64,000 nt of DNA from CG2-30-36-16 sp964372115 (GCA_964372115.1 CAYJPN010000015.1:53967-117966); one strand, 5' to 3'; shown: positions 28,701 to 37,285, numbered from the stretch's first letter. Notes: a model not told the origin generated them from the letters alone. Numbers and translations are program-made.

Positions 28701-28890
28701 AATGACAGCATCAATAGCAATTTTTAGTTTGATGCCAATGTTGTTTGCAAGCGGAGCGGGTTCAGAAATACAAAAACCATTGGCAACCGTTGTTGTTGGT
28801 GGATTAATCACTTCGACTCTGCTAACGTTGTTAATCATTCCGGCAGTTTATAGTTGGTTTGAAAAGAAAAAAGTTGAAGCGGAAATGTAA
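25786..28890 (+). CDS. Heavy-metal efflux RND transporter (CzcA/CusA family)
   Basis: 1034 residues, full length. The proton-driven pump: transmembrane helix 1 at about 14-32, 'LPIDAFPDVTNIQVEI' typical of HME-RND proteins, and porter domains. The helix 4 region 'LGGLAISIGMIIDATIIQVENVQRHL' has the essential Asp and Glu. The variant 'GGLAISIG' is nearer to CusA-like (monovalent) than to CzcA-like DFG sequences, but the metal cannot be assigned from this alone. The C-terminus is 'ATVVVGGLITSTLLTLLIIPAVYSW'. A decayed P-II gene and the stump of a second copy of this gene follow. Confidence 0.93.
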   Translation: MLEKIISYTLKQKGMIIFLSLLIVAFGLYSYLTLPIDAFPDVTNIQVEIVSHADGLSAIEIERNVTYPIEMAMRGLPDVEQLRSVTKFGLSIVTIIFKDNVDIYFARQLVFERLGEAKESVPKGVEVAMGPIATAMGEIYQYTLEGKMPSDSLAKVSYLTNLRTIQEWIITPQLKSVAGVNEINSFGGYFKQYQVIVSPEKLLKYAVTADEVYSAIENNNQNVGGNILERNSDQFIVRGVGLIQDVSDIENIVLKSHEGTPTYIRDVAEVKIGEAVRMGASMKNGVDESVGGIVMMLRGENSRDVVERVKEKVKDINENNILPDGIKIVPYYDRSDIVNASVNTVNKALIEGSLLVLLILYLLLRSFRGSFVVLIALPLSLLVTFIVMKLVGLSANLMSLGGLAISIGMIIDATIIQVENVQRHLSEGGNEHTKLLTVLKAVLEVRKPSIFGELIIAITFIPILSLEGIEGKMFGPLAKTVAIALLSSLFLSIFVIPALCSMFLKAQPEKESIIMKYATKIYLPLLEYVMKKKIMILSVAGVFLIAALFLFTRLGTEFIPTMDEGAFDMDVALLPGVSLSKAMEVNQLAAQKMIEFDELDVVVSRIGQTGVAMDTRGVDKTGYTGILKPKSEWKRNISKEELTNEMRASLETIPGIGFGFSQPIQCRIDELVAGTKAQLILKLFGEDIELLKSRADEIAKVISSIEGGTDLMTEKVSGQPYLTINIDRSKIARYGLNINDVQNVIEIAIAGKAASKFYEENRSFDITVRMPEEKRNSIEAIENILVPTKTGMNIPLAQLADVTIIEGPVQISRENGIRRIGIEMNISGRDIGSFVAEAKQKIKENVQLPAGYYLTWGGQFENQQRAMNKLMIIGPIAIGLILLLLFVTFKSVRLALLVISNLPFALIGGIFSLYISGLYLSVPASVGFIVLFGVAVLNGVVLVSRISQLREEGVELQEAIRKGSLNRLRPVLMTASIAIFSLMPMLFASGAGSEIQKPLATVVVGGLITSTLLTLLIIPAVYSWFEKKKVEAEM

Positions 28891-28953
28891 TTAATATTTT
28901 ACGACATACTTCTCAGCGGTAAGCCGCTAATTCATTATTAAAAGGATAATAAA

Positions 28954-29295
28954 ATGAAAGAAATAAAAGCAATAATAAGACCATTTAAATTGTTAGATGT
29001 AATTGAAGCACTTCAAAAAATTGAAGGACATCCGGGCGTAACAGTATCTGAAATAAAAGGATTTAGAAAAAGCAGAGCTAAAAACGCAATAGATAAAATA
29101 GTTTATGAAATGGTAGAATTTATTCCCAGAATTAAGTTAGAAATTGTAGTTGTTGATGAAATGGCTGAAGAAGCTGTAAATTTAATATAGAAATATTCGC
29201 ATACAGGAAATTCAGGTGATGGGATAATATTTGTTATTGATGTAGAGAATGTAGTAAAGATAAGAACGAACGAAAGACGAATAGAGGCAGTATAG
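28954..29295 (+). pseudogene. P-II-family regulator interrupted by an amber codon
   Basis: The first 78 codons ('MKEIKAIIRPFKLLDVIEAL' to 'EEAVNLI') are the N-terminal two-thirds of a P-II signal protein. After TAG (29188-29190) the same frame continues for 34 codons as 'KYSHTGNSGDGIIFVIDVENVVKIRT', the conserved C-terminal P-II block, and stops at 29293-29295. The most economical explanation is a CAG-to-TAG change at codon 79. P-II homologues that follow Czc pumps form a known branch. Truncation removes the nucleotide-binding B- and C-loop region, so the product should be inactive unless the stop is read through or is a sequence error. Confidence 0.85.
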
Positions 29296-29390
29296 ATTTG
29301 AAAAGTAATGAATATAAATTGAGCATAAAACAAACATAAATCGAAGGGAAATATTCGATAAACGTCTTCTGTTTCATTTAACCATGAAGT

Positions 29391-29510
29391 GAAATTCAAA
29401 CACCGCTGGCAACCGTTGTTGTCGACGGATTGATAACATCAACTTTACTAAAATTAATTGTATTGCCGGCATTTTATAAAAAGTTTGATAAGAAAACGAC
29501 GGTTGAATAA
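29391..29510 (+). pseudogene. C-terminal stump of a second heavy-metal RND transporter
   Basis: A 39-codon frame ending in TAA translates to 'EIQTPLATVVVDGLITSTLL' followed by 'KLIVLPAFYKKFDKK', which parallels the last 40 residues of the intact pump ('EIQKPLATVVVGGLITSTLL...IIPAVYSWFEKKK'). Nothing before 29391 matches the rest of the protein. It is therefore the tail of a paralogous pump whose body has been deleted, with the P-II gene trapped between the two tails. Confidence 0.8.
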
Positions 29511-29704
29511 TTTCATGTAGACTTTGTTAAAGTCCTTTGTGTCTTTCTGGCATTTAAAATTTGCTTTCCCATTTTACTTAAAAACATTGCCACCAAGGCA
29601 CAATGTACTTTTAAGATTGATTCAGCTATCACCTAATTTTAACTGAATCTGAACTAATATTTTCCTAATTTTATGGGGTAAAAAATATTCATCAGGAGTA
29701 GACA

Positions 29705-30838
29705 ATGTTGCAATGGAGATTTTCATTTGTATTTTTAATTATTTTGTTAAGTGCCAGTCAGATATTAGCACAAGATGAAAACGCGGCTAAACCGAAAACA
29801 AATATTTCCGACGCATTAAAATACGAACGGACTGAAAATTCAATGCCGGGCAAATATCCGGGTAAGGTTGTTCGTGTGAATAATGAAAACAGCATCGCTG
29901 GGAATAAAATTAATTACGATGCCGCGTATAATATGGTTGAAAAAGGAATGCTCGAATTAACAGGAGCTCCATCTTTAAAGGACGCATGGCTGCAATTTGT
30001 AAACGTTAATGATAAGATAGGTTTGAAAGTTAATCCCGTTGCGGGTCCGACGCTCTCAACAAGTGTTGAAGTTACACAGGCAATTGTAAAACAGCTTGAA
30101 GAAGCTGGAGTTCCGGGGTCAAACATAATCGTTTGGGATAGACGCGAAGAGCAGCTTGCCGAAGCCGGATTCACTGCTGAAGCATTCCCCGGAATTAAAA
30201 TCATCGGAACGGAGCGATTGGGCGATAACGGAACTATGTATGACGAGAACGGAGTTCTTTACAGTAAAAGAATGATTGATACCACATGGTATTTTTGGGC
30301 TGATTGTGAAGAGGCTTACGATGCCGAGACGATGCCATATATGGTTAACTCAGGTAAATATTCTTACTACTCAAAAATCGTTACAGAAATGTGCGATAAA
30401 ATTATCAACGTTCCGATTTTAAAAAATGCTGGTTCCTCGATTACGCTTTGTTTGAAAAATTTAGCGTACGGCGCCATTACTAACACCGGCAGGCTGCATA
30501 AAAATTTGTGGAGTGAAACTTGCGCGGAAGCATGCGCGTTTCCGCCGCTGCGCGATAAAGTTGTTTTGAATATTGTTGACGGCATTAAGGGGTGTTTCAA
30601 CGGCGGTCCCGGACCTAATCCCCAATTCTTCGCCGAATACAAAACTATTTTGATAGGAACCGACCCTGTAGCAGTTGATAGAATTGGTTTTGAAATAATT
30701 ACTAAAAAAAGAATTGATGAAGGATTACAAAAGGAAGCTGCCGAAAAAGGGAAAGCATTTTTGTTCATGGCGCAGGATTTAAAACTTGGCGTAGCGGATC
30801 TCGATAAAATAAAGTTATCTGAAATTAGTGTTAAATAG
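29705..30838 (+). CDS. Exported DUF362-family protein
   Basis: 377 residues with a cleavable signal peptide (residues 1-22, 'FVFLIILLSASQILA'). The body fits DUF362: 'KIGLKVNPVAGPTLSTSVEVTQAIVKQLEEAGVPGSNIIVWDR' (an N-terminal nucleotide-fold-like segment), 'IINVPILKNAGSSITLCLKNLAYG' and 'VVLNIVDGIKGCFNGGPG...ILIGTDPVAVDRIGFEII'. These last blocks are the hallmark. The ferredoxin domain found in many DUF362 proteins is missing. It is followed within 12 bases by a DUF6599-like gene; this pairing recurs in several phyla, with unknown role, often near iron-sulfur membrane proteins. Confidence 0.82.
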   Translation: MLQWRFSFVFLIILLSASQILAQDENAAKPKTNISDALKYERTENSMPGKYPGKVVRVNNENSIAGNKINYDAAYNMVEKGMLELTGAPSLKDAWLQFVNVNDKIGLKVNPVAGPTLSTSVEVTQAIVKQLEEAGVPGSNIIVWDRREEQLAEAGFTAEAFPGIKIIGTERLGDNGTMYDENGVLYSKRMIDTTWYFWADCEEAYDAETMPYMVNSGKYSYYSKIVTEMCDKIINVPILKNAGSSITLCLKNLAYGAITNTGRLHKNLWSETCAEACAFPPLRDKVVLNIVDGIKGCFNGGPGPNPQFFAEYKTILIGTDPVAVDRIGFEIITKKRIDEGLQKEAAEKGKAFLFMAQDLKLGVADLDKIKLSEISVK

Positions 30839-30850
30839 TTGGTGTGTAAA

Positions 30851-31681
30851 ATGAAATTCTTCGGAATTATTGTTATCAATATTTTATTCTCAATTATTTC
30901 AGTCGCGCAGATAGGCAATAATTTTCCTGTTCTTTCGGAAACGGATTTCGAAGGAATGAAAATTCCACGCAAAGAATATTACGACGGCAATTCATTATGG
31001 GGATTGATTAACGGCGGCGCAGATGTTTATCTTGAATACGGATTTAACGAATTGGGATTCCAGGAAGTTGAATGGAAAGGATTCAATTTCCGTGTCGAAT
31101 TGTATCGCATGCTTGATGCTATTTCCGCGTATGGTATCTTTTCAGCATCGCGTTATAAGTGCGCTTCACGCGATACGATTACAAAATATATTTGCGTCAA
31201 TCCATTCCAGGTACAGGCGGCAATTGGTGATTACTACATTTCAATTGCAAACGACAAGGGAACAATTGAAGCTCAATCGGTTACGTTGAAAATCTTTTCG
31301 AAGATAGTGTCCAGGATAGAGAAACACTATTTTGCGATGCCGCCTTTTTTTGATAAAGAAATTTTCTCACCGTACATCCATAACTTTAAAGTTGTGAAGG
31401 GGCAATTGGGATTTCAGAATGCTTTCCCGATGTGGGAGGAAATGTTCGAAGATTTTGAAAATTATGAAGTCGATATTCTCCCGATAGAAGATGAACGCGG
31501 ATTTGCCTATGTCTCACTGATTAATTTCAGAACTGAAAAAGATGCAAAGAGATTTGTTGCTGATAATCCCGAAGGCGATACAAAAATTATTAAAATGATT
31601 TCTTCAACTGAAATGATCTTCATCGAGACAAATATGAACAAAAATAACCTGCAAGAAATTTTGCATTTGCACGAAAAATGA
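30851..31681 (+). CDS. Exported DUF6599-like protein
   Basis: 276 residues from the ATG at 30851; the frame is open from 30839, but the signal peptide MKFFGIIVINILFSIISVAQ begins here. 'YDGNSLWGLINGGADVYLEYGFNELGFQEVEW' and 'ISAYGIFSASRYK' match a domain often found next to DUF362 proteins. The C-terminal half repeats the theme ('FVADNPEGDTKII'). No catalytic motif is visible. It is probably co-transcribed with the DUF362 gene. Confidence 0.7.
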   Translation: MKFFGIIVINILFSIISVAQIGNNFPVLSETDFEGMKIPRKEYYDGNSLWGLINGGADVYLEYGFNELGFQEVEWKGFNFRVELYRMLDAISAYGIFSASRYKCASRDTITKYICVNPFQVQAAIGDYYISIANDKGTIEAQSVTLKIFSKIVSRIEKHYFAMPPFFDKEIFSPYIHNFKVVKGQLGFQNAFPMWEEMFEDFENYEVDILPIEDERGFAYVSLINFRTEKDAKRFVADNPEGDTKIIKMISSTEMIFIETNMNKNNLQEILHLHEK

Positions 31682-31818
31682 GAACCGATTTATATGCTGG
31701 TGAATAGGGGGAAATTCTTGACAGTGATTTCTCTATGTAATTGAATCGTTCTCATAACCGACTCTCTCGGTATAACCTCTTTTAGCAAAGTATGATTCTT
31801 ACCGATGAATTCATATTA

Positions 31819-32319
31819 TTACTCTTCTTTTATTTTTTTTAGCAATCCTTTAAATAGTGGATTTGACGGACAAAACTCATTTTTACACTTTGTGCAAACA
31901 GTAAATTTTATTTCTATAGCCGCCGATATTAATAATAACCAGTAGGTGATCAAAAATTCCATTTGTCGGAATAGCCAGTACTGCGGAATTCCGACAATCA
32001 AAATAATAATAAAAGATAGCAGTAGTAATTCTTTGTTTGTGAATGGCTTTGAGGTTACGCCGGGGAAAAGTTTCGATACGATGATGCCCGGAATCAAGTG
32101 TCCGCAAGTCTCCCGTCCCGGGCATTTGGCGCAGAATACTCTTAAAATAATTACAAGACAAATTAAACAAAAAAAAGAATAACATGAGCCGAGTAGTAAT
32201 GAATGATTGATTAGAACGTAAATCGATATTGTTATAGCGATAGATGCAAGAAACAAACTAAATATTCCATGGAAATTGAGTTTAATACGCTTCCTTTTTT
32301 TCTTTTCTTCTAACTTCAA
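31819..32319 (-). CDS. Cysteine-rich four-helix membrane protein
   Basis: 166 residues. A basic N-terminus precedes two transmembrane helices (about 17-60), then 'VFCAKCPGRETCGH' with three closely spaced Cys, two more helices (about 98-137), and a second cluster 'VCTKCKNEFCPSN' near 141. The paired CxxC..C clusters suggest a metal or iron-sulfur site at the membrane face, as in polyferredoxin-like quinol dehydrogenases, but the canonical 4Fe-4S spacing is not met. Convergent with the DUF362/DUF6599 pair, which is known to associate with such proteins elsewhere. Function unassigned. Confidence 0.6.
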   Translation of the reverse strand: MKLEEKKKRKRIKLNFHGIFSLFLASIAITISIYVLINHSLLLGSCYSFFCLICLVIILRVFCAKCPGRETCGHLIPGIIVSKLFPGVTSKPFTNKELLLLSFIIILIVGIPQYWLFRQMEFLITYWLLLISAAIEIKFTVCTKCKNEFCPSNPLFKGLLKKIKEE

Positions 32320-32613
32320 CTAAATTCAGCTTTGATGTTTAGTATAAACTTCACAATTCGTCCCATCATCTTATAACGTTGGTCATAAAGGTCATTAAAA
32401 AGCTGTTTCCCGCAAAACAATAAATTTAAATTCACATAACCTTACCTGGGCAAGTCAGAACCAAATTATTTGAGATAGGTAATTGTCCGTTAGATGACGG
32501 ATCATTCATTCATGCTTTTTAGGCTTTTAGTTTGCAAATATTCTACCATATATTACAAGAATATTCGTGTAGGGCAATAAATATTAGTTCGGTTTCATAA
32601 TTCCGTTCGTAGG
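32320..32613. other. Intergenic region with dispersed repeat
   Basis: About 290 bases with no gene. It carries at 32437-32519 an inverted copy of the repeat at 63083-63175. Confidence 0.6.
32437..32519 (-). repeat. Dispersed repeat, inverted copy of 63083-63175
   Basis: Read on the minus strand it begins AAAGCATGAATGAATGA, passes through ATCTCAAATAATTTGGT, and ends near GG(T)AAGGTTAT. The plus-strand copy near the right end of the window has the same three blocks in the same order, with differences between them. No coding capacity. Confidence 0.65.
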
Positions 32614-34125
32614 TTATTTTGTAACAATTTCATCATAGCTTTTCATAAAATTACGATGAAGCATTTGAAATTGGAATATGAGCGCTCCGAATAATATAGC
32701 ATGAATAATATTCTTTTTGTTAAAAAGGAATGTACCTAATATCAACTTCCAAAAATAAATTCTGCCTTTACCTAAAATACCCGCAAAGTATATTACTCTT
32801 AATAAAACTATACCATCCGCAAAGCCAATCCTTTTTTGTATTGGGTTCTCGGCTTTATGACTCCCATAATTTGATAAAAATTTATTCGATCGTTCATAGA
32901 TTTTTTTGGGTTGATATATAGTATCCAAAATATTCTTATAGCCTTTATACAAAACTTGTTTGTCCATCCTGGTAAGAATGTTAGTTTTGTTCTCGTCAAA
33001 ATCAAATGGTTCGATAAGTCTGTTTTCCTCTAAGAGCTTTCTATGCAAATCCGTTCCCGGTGGAGCTTTTAATACATTCACGGTTGCCAAAACTATACCG
33101 CTCATCTGAATGAATTCAAGCTGTTGATCAAAAATTGTTTCTTTATCCGAATCAAATCCAACAATAAAACCGGCGGTTATGATAAAACCCTTTTTCTGAA
33201 GCAGTCTTACATTTTCAAGCATGTCCCGTTTTAAGTTTTGTGTCTTTTTACACAATTCAAGACTCTCAATATCGATGGTTTCGATTCCGATGAATATATG
33301 CCTAAATCCTGCTTCAATCATTAATCTCATCAGTTCTTCGTCGTCAGCAAGATTAATGGTAACTTGAGTTGCAAATCCCGGCGCCGTTTTATTTAATCGT
33401 CTCCATTTTATCAATTCGGGCAATAAATTTTTTTTCAAATCCCTTTTGTTGCCGATCAAATTATCATCCGCAAACAAAATCATTTCGGGATAACCGGCTA
33501 ACAGAATTTGATCCAGCTCCCGGATTATTTGTTCTGATGTTTTGGTTCGCGGTTTTCTGCCAAACAGAGCAGTTACATCACAAAAGTCGCACATATACGG
33601 ACAGCCGCGTGAATATTGAACTACGGCATATGCATATTTATTCAGCTCAATTAAATTCCAATCGGGTAGCGGCGACACTGTGATATCAGCAAATTCTTCG
33701 GTAGAATAAATTTTTCTTGGATTTCCATTCTTAATATCGTCGATAAACAAAGGCAGTGTGATTTCTGCTTCATTAAGAACAAAGTGATCAACCTCCGGGA
33801 ATTTATCGTGCTCATGTGTAAACAAAGGTCCGCCGGCAACAATTATTTTACCATATCTTTTACACTCTCTAATTGCCTTCTTGACATACTCCGTTTGTAC
33901 ATTAATTGCAGAAATAAAAATATAATCCGCCCATTCAATATCAACCGGCTTGAGTGTAGTTAGATTAAGGTCGATAAGTTTTTTATTCCATTCATCCGGT
34001 AAAAGTTTTGAAACCGTCAATAATCCCAATGGGGGATAACTCGATTTTTTTAAAATCATTTTCATCAAGTATTTCATCGACCAGAACGTTTCCGGCATTT
34101 CGGGATAAAGAAGCAGAATGTTCAT
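32614..34125 (-). CDS. B12-binding radical SAM protein with DUF4070-like C-terminus
   Basis: 503 residues. An N-terminal cobalamin-binding Rossmann-like domain (about 1-150; 'YPPLGLLTVSKLLP', 'IIVAGGPLFT') is followed by the radical SAM core with CxxxCxxC as 'RGCPYMCDFCDVTALFGRKPRTK' (about 175). The remainder matches DUF4070 of the hopanoid/lipid-modifying group ('LLEENRLIEPFDFDENKTNI'). Such enzymes usually methylate or rearrange unactivated carbons; the substrate cannot be read here. The long divergent gap upstream (34126-34548) should hold its promoter. Confidence 0.87.
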   Translation of the reverse strand: MNILLLYPEMPETFWSMKYLMKMILKKSSYPPLGLLTVSKLLPDEWNKKLIDLNLTTLKPVDIEWADYIFISAINVQTEYVKKAIRECKRYGKIIVAGGPLFTHEHDKFPEVDHFVLNEAEITLPLFIDDIKNGNPRKIYSTEEFADITVSPLPDWNLIELNKYAYAVVQYSRGCPYMCDFCDVTALFGRKPRTKTSEQIIRELDQILLAGYPEMILFADDNLIGNKRDLKKNLLPELIKWRRLNKTAPGFATQVTINLADDEELMRLMIEAGFRHIFIGIETIDIESLELCKKTQNLKRDMLENVRLLQKKGFIITAGFIVGFDSDKETIFDQQLEFIQMSGIVLATVNVLKAPPGTDLHRKLLEENRLIEPFDFDENKTNILTRMDKQVLYKGYKNILDTIYQPKKIYERSNKFLSNYGSHKAENPIQKRIGFADGIVLLRVIYFAGILGKGRIYFWKLILGTFLFNKKNIIHAILFGALIFQFQMLHRNFMKSYDEIVTK

Positions 34126-34548
34126 GAGAATTTTTTCCTTTTATGAGCGAGGTACAAATCATATTTAAAACCGAAACTCATTTATTCAAAGACTTTGTAA
34201 TTATCATCGTGATGATGATATTCAAAATATCCGGAGATTAACTAATTCGGCATCTTTGTAATGCAATATTTGCTTTTTTTACAAACTTCGCAAGTAAGTT
34301 ATTGTATGCTGCTATTTGATGTATTCAGATAATTGCTTGCTTGGTTTAGTTACAAACAAAATAAAAGTTTAAAACAACATGCGGCAAACCTATCTTTTTC
34401 AAACATTTTGTTTTTTCATACTTAATCAAGTAGTTTTCGTTATAAACGAACATAAAATTACATTTAGTCTTATTAACGCAATGTGTTTATTGAGACGTTA
34501 CGCCATGCAAGACAGTGTCATACAGACAACTTTAAGCATGATAGAAAA
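34126..34548. other. Divergent intergenic region
   Basis: About 420 bases between the radical SAM gene and the hydrolase. A perfect small palindrome ATCATC-GT-GATGAT lies near 34204-34217. No promoter with consensus spacing was found. Confidence 0.4.
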
Positions 34549-35706
34549 ATGAATAAAATGGATTCAAAATTATTTACATTCCCGATTGGTTACCATCGTT
34601 TTCATGATAAGCAATTATATAATTTTCAACTCAATAGATGGTATTCATTAGGGTATTTAGCGTACGATGATGTAATCAAAGCTGGAAAACAGATTAAGAA
34701 GTTCACAGATTGGAAACCTGTGATGATTGAATTTGCAGAGCGGAAATTAAAACAGGATGAATGCATTGAAGCAGCATTTTATTTTAGAGCCGCCGAGTTT
34801 TATACACTTCATGGACAAGATGACAAAGAATTGCTGTATGACAAATTTATTGATTTGTTTTATACACATATGTCATTGAACGGGGCAATTCAAGAAAAAG
34901 TGCCTTATAAAGATTCATTTTTATCTGTGTTGCGGTTACAACATTATGGAAATACAAAAAAGGGAACTATTCTAATTCATGGTGGTTTTGATTCCTTTAT
35001 CGAAGAGTTTTATTCTATGGCTTCGTATTTTGCAATAAATGGATATGAAGTAATCGCATTTGAAGGGCCAGGACAGGGTAAAACTTTGAAAAAATTCGAT
35101 ATCCCGTTTGATTTTATGTGGGAAAAACCTATCAAAACAATCTTAGATTATTATAAAATACAAGAAGCTGCTTTGTTAGGCATATCACTTGGGGGATATT
35201 TATGTTTGCGAGCCGCAGCCTTTGAGCCTCGAATTAAATGGGTAATATCAACAGGGGGGGCTTACGATTATTATAAGATTCCACCTGCAATAGCACAATG
35301 GACAATGAATTTTTTTAAAAAATATCTTAGGGCTGCATCGAATAAAGTATCGATAAAAAAAATGAATAGAGGGGGGATGGATGCATGGCAGATATCTAAT
35401 ACTATTTATATTACTAAGATTGATGAACCAATGGATGCGTTTGAATATGTTTGGCAAATGAATAGTAAAAACTTACATACTGAAAAAATAATTCAGGACG
35501 TAATGGTAATTACTGGAAAAGATGACCATTTTATTCCATTTAAACTTCATAAGCCTTTGATTAAATCTTTAACGAATGCTAAATCTGTGACTGATATTGT
35601 ATTTACTAAAAAAGACCATGCAAGTAATCATTGTTCGATTGGAAATATTAAACTTAGCCTTGATACGATGATTAATTGGCTTGATAAAAAAATTGAAGAA
35701 AAATAA
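34549..35706 (+). CDS. Alpha/beta hydrolase
   Basis: About 385 residues from the ATG at 34549; the frame opens with GTG at 34483 but the upstream 22 residues are atypical. A helical N-terminal cap is followed by the hydrolase core: oxyanion region 'TILIHGGFDSFIEE', 'EVIAFEGPGQGKTL', nucleophile elbow 'LLGISLGGYLCLRAA' (GxSxG, Ser), and near the C-terminus Asp in 'ITGKDDHFIPF' and His in 'KKDHASNHCS'. The layout resembles FrsA or the dihydroxypseudooxynicotine hydrolase group. No co-directional neighbour is tightly linked. Confidence 0.8.
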   Translation: MNKMDSKLFTFPIGYHRFHDKQLYNFQLNRWYSLGYLAYDDVIKAGKQIKKFTDWKPVMIEFAERKLKQDECIEAAFYFRAAEFYTLHGQDDKELLYDKFIDLFYTHMSLNGAIQEKVPYKDSFLSVLRLQHYGNTKKGTILIHGGFDSFIEEFYSMASYFAINGYEVIAFEGPGQGKTLKKFDIPFDFMWEKPIKTILDYYKIQEAALLGISLGGYLCLRAAAFEPRIKWVISTGGAYDYYKIPPAIAQWTMNFFKKYLRAASNKVSIKKMNRGGMDAWQISNTIYITKIDEPMDAFEYVWQMNSKNLHTEKIIQDVMVITGKDDHFIPFKLHKPLIKSLTNAKSVTDIVFTKKDHASNHCSIGNIKLSLDTMINWLDKKIEEK

Positions 35707-35824
35707 TGCACGAACGAACAAGAATGTGTATAGTGCATTAAAACACCACCATACACAAAACGTTGGCTGCAATTACGAAGCGTCAACAAAACAGAAATTA
35801 TTAACCAAATAAAAGAGAATAAAA

Positions 35825-36184
35825 ATGCAGAAAATTTTGATTATCATCAATGACGCACCCTATGGAACAGAGAAAGCATACAATGCTTTGAGAATGGCAA
35901 TGACACTTCAAAAAGATCATGACGACAAAGTAGAAATAAAAATTTTCTTGCTTGCCGACGCTGTTTTTTGTGGTTTGCCAAACCAAAACACACCAAATGG
36001 TTATTACAACATTGAAAGAATGTTAAAAGTTGTGATTAGAAACGGTGGAGAAGTTAAAAGTTGTGGAGGATGTTCGGAAGCACGGGGAATTGACAAAATT
36101 CCTTTTATTGAAGGCGTCAAACTGAGCAATATGAAGGAATTTGCACAATGGACTGTTGATTGTGATAAAGTTTTAACATTCTAA
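35825..36184 (+). CDS. DsrE-family protein
   Basis: 119 residues. A compact alpha/beta DsrE/DsrF fold: 'ILIIINDAPYGTEKAYNALRMAMTLQKDH' at the start, 'IFLLADAVFCGLPNQNTP' in the middle, and 'GGEVKSCGGCSEARGI' with a CxxC at about residues 80-83. This subtype is common in anaerobes and often precedes a methyltransferase gene, which here survives only as a fragment starting two bases downstream. Proposed roles in sulfur transfer are inferred from the DsrE family. Confidence 0.85.
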   Translation: MQKILIIINDAPYGTEKAYNALRMAMTLQKDHDDKVEIKIFLLADAVFCGLPNQNTPNGYYNIERMLKVVIRNGGEVKSCGGCSEARGIDKIPFIEGVKLSNMKEFAQWTVDCDKVLTF

Positions 36185-36186
36185 AA

Positions 36187-36336
36187 ATGAACGATAATCC
36201 ATTTGACATATTCACTGACGAATACGAAAATTGGTTTAAAGAAAATGAAATTATATTTCAATCAGAACTACTTGCAATGAAACAAGTGATTCCGGTTGAA
36301 AAAGAATGGATTGAGATTGGAATTGGAAAAGAGTAA
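36187..36336 (+). pseudogene. Truncated SAM-dependent methyltransferase N-terminus
   Basis: A 49-codon frame: 'NPFDIFTDEYENWFKENEIIFQSEL' then 'WIEIGIGKE' and stop. This is the start of a class I methyltransferase ('FDxYADxYDxWFxxN...YxSELxAL...GLEIGVGTGRFA'), cut exactly in motif I before the glycine-rich loop is complete (GIGKE instead of GVGTGxF). The remaining 150 or more residues are missing. It follows the DsrE gene by two bases, matching the operon partner usual for this DsrE type. Confidence 0.6.
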
Positions 36337-36421
36337 ACTTATCAATTGCTTGATTGAATTAAAAATCAACTGGTTAAAACACGCGGTATATTTAACAAAC
36401 TAATTAACATAACAAAACTAT

Positions 36422-37285
36422 GTGAATTTAGAAGACCTACAAAAACATTTTGACAAAGTATTCAATGAACAGAACAATCAGGGTATTTCTGATTTCGAAG
36501 CATATTCACCGTACCAAATGACTCAAATATTATATTTTACCTTTGAGCCGGAGAGTCCGATTAAATTTCAAAAACTCTCCGAATCTGATTATCAAAAGAT
36601 TCCGATCTTTAACCAGATTAAATATCTAACCGGTTTGATTGACAAAGCAGGAGAAATTAAACTAACAAACAAAGGATTTTTACAGACAAAAATCGTTTCC
36701 GAACTATATCAACAATGGTTTATGAAAGATGAGTTAATTGAAAAAGAGATTTCCAAATTGTATAAAGAGACTGATTCAATGTCCGTTAACCTTACAAGAA
36801 TACTGATTGAAATTGCAGGATTGACTAAAAAGAGCAAAGGGAAATTGAGTTTAACAAAATCATCTACTAAAATTCTTGCAGACAATTACGAGTTATTGCG
36901 TTTGATACTATCGACATTCGCCATAAAATTTAATTGGGCATACTATGATGGATACGGCGAAAATCAAATCGGACAACTTGGATGGGGATTTTCATTGATC
37001 TTATTGTCAAAATACGGAAATGAAAAAAGATTGGATTCATTTTACGCTGAGAAATATTTTAAAGCATATCCAAAATTATTAGAATCTATTAAACCGAGTT
37101 TTGGAACGTTGGAAAGTTATTCATCGAGTTGTTATTCAATTCGTACATTCGACCGATTTTTAAATTACTTTGGATTGATTAAAATTGATAAAGAAGGCAT
37201 AGGCTTTAATAGCAAAAAATATATCATCAAAACAGATTTATTTGATAAATTAATAATATGTACGCCGCACAAAACACGGTTGTAA
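36422..37285 (+). CDS. Conserved hypothetical protein
   Basis: 287 residues from a GTG start; an ATG two bases upstream is out of frame (ATGTGA). Mostly helical, without signal peptide or transmembrane segment. 'YSPYQMTQILYFTFEPESPIKFQKLSESDYQKIPIFNQIKYL' near residue 30 recurs in an uncharacterised Bacteroidetes family, sometimes near SEC-C domains, but I cannot name it. Possible winged-helix character in 'LSLTKSSTKIL'. No operon partner. Confidence 0.55.
   Translation: MNLEDLQKHFDKVFNEQNNQGISDFEAYSPYQMTQILYFTFEPESPIKFQKLSESDYQKIPIFNQIKYLTGLIDKAGEIKLTNKGFLQTKIVSELYQQWFMKDELIEKEISKLYKETDSMSVNLTRILIEIAGLTKKSKGKLSLTKSSTKILADNYELLRLILSTFAIKFNWAYYDGYGENQIGQLGWGFSLILLSKYGNEKRLDSFYAEKYFKAYPKLLESIKPSFGTLESYSSSCYSIRTFDRFLNYFGLIKIDKEGIGFNSKKYIIKTDLFDKLIICTPHKTRL

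Noticed and set aside
28954..29295. Pyrrolysine or programmed read-through at the P-II amber codon
   Set aside because: No Pyl genes or read-through context are visible; a point mutation or sequence error is simpler.
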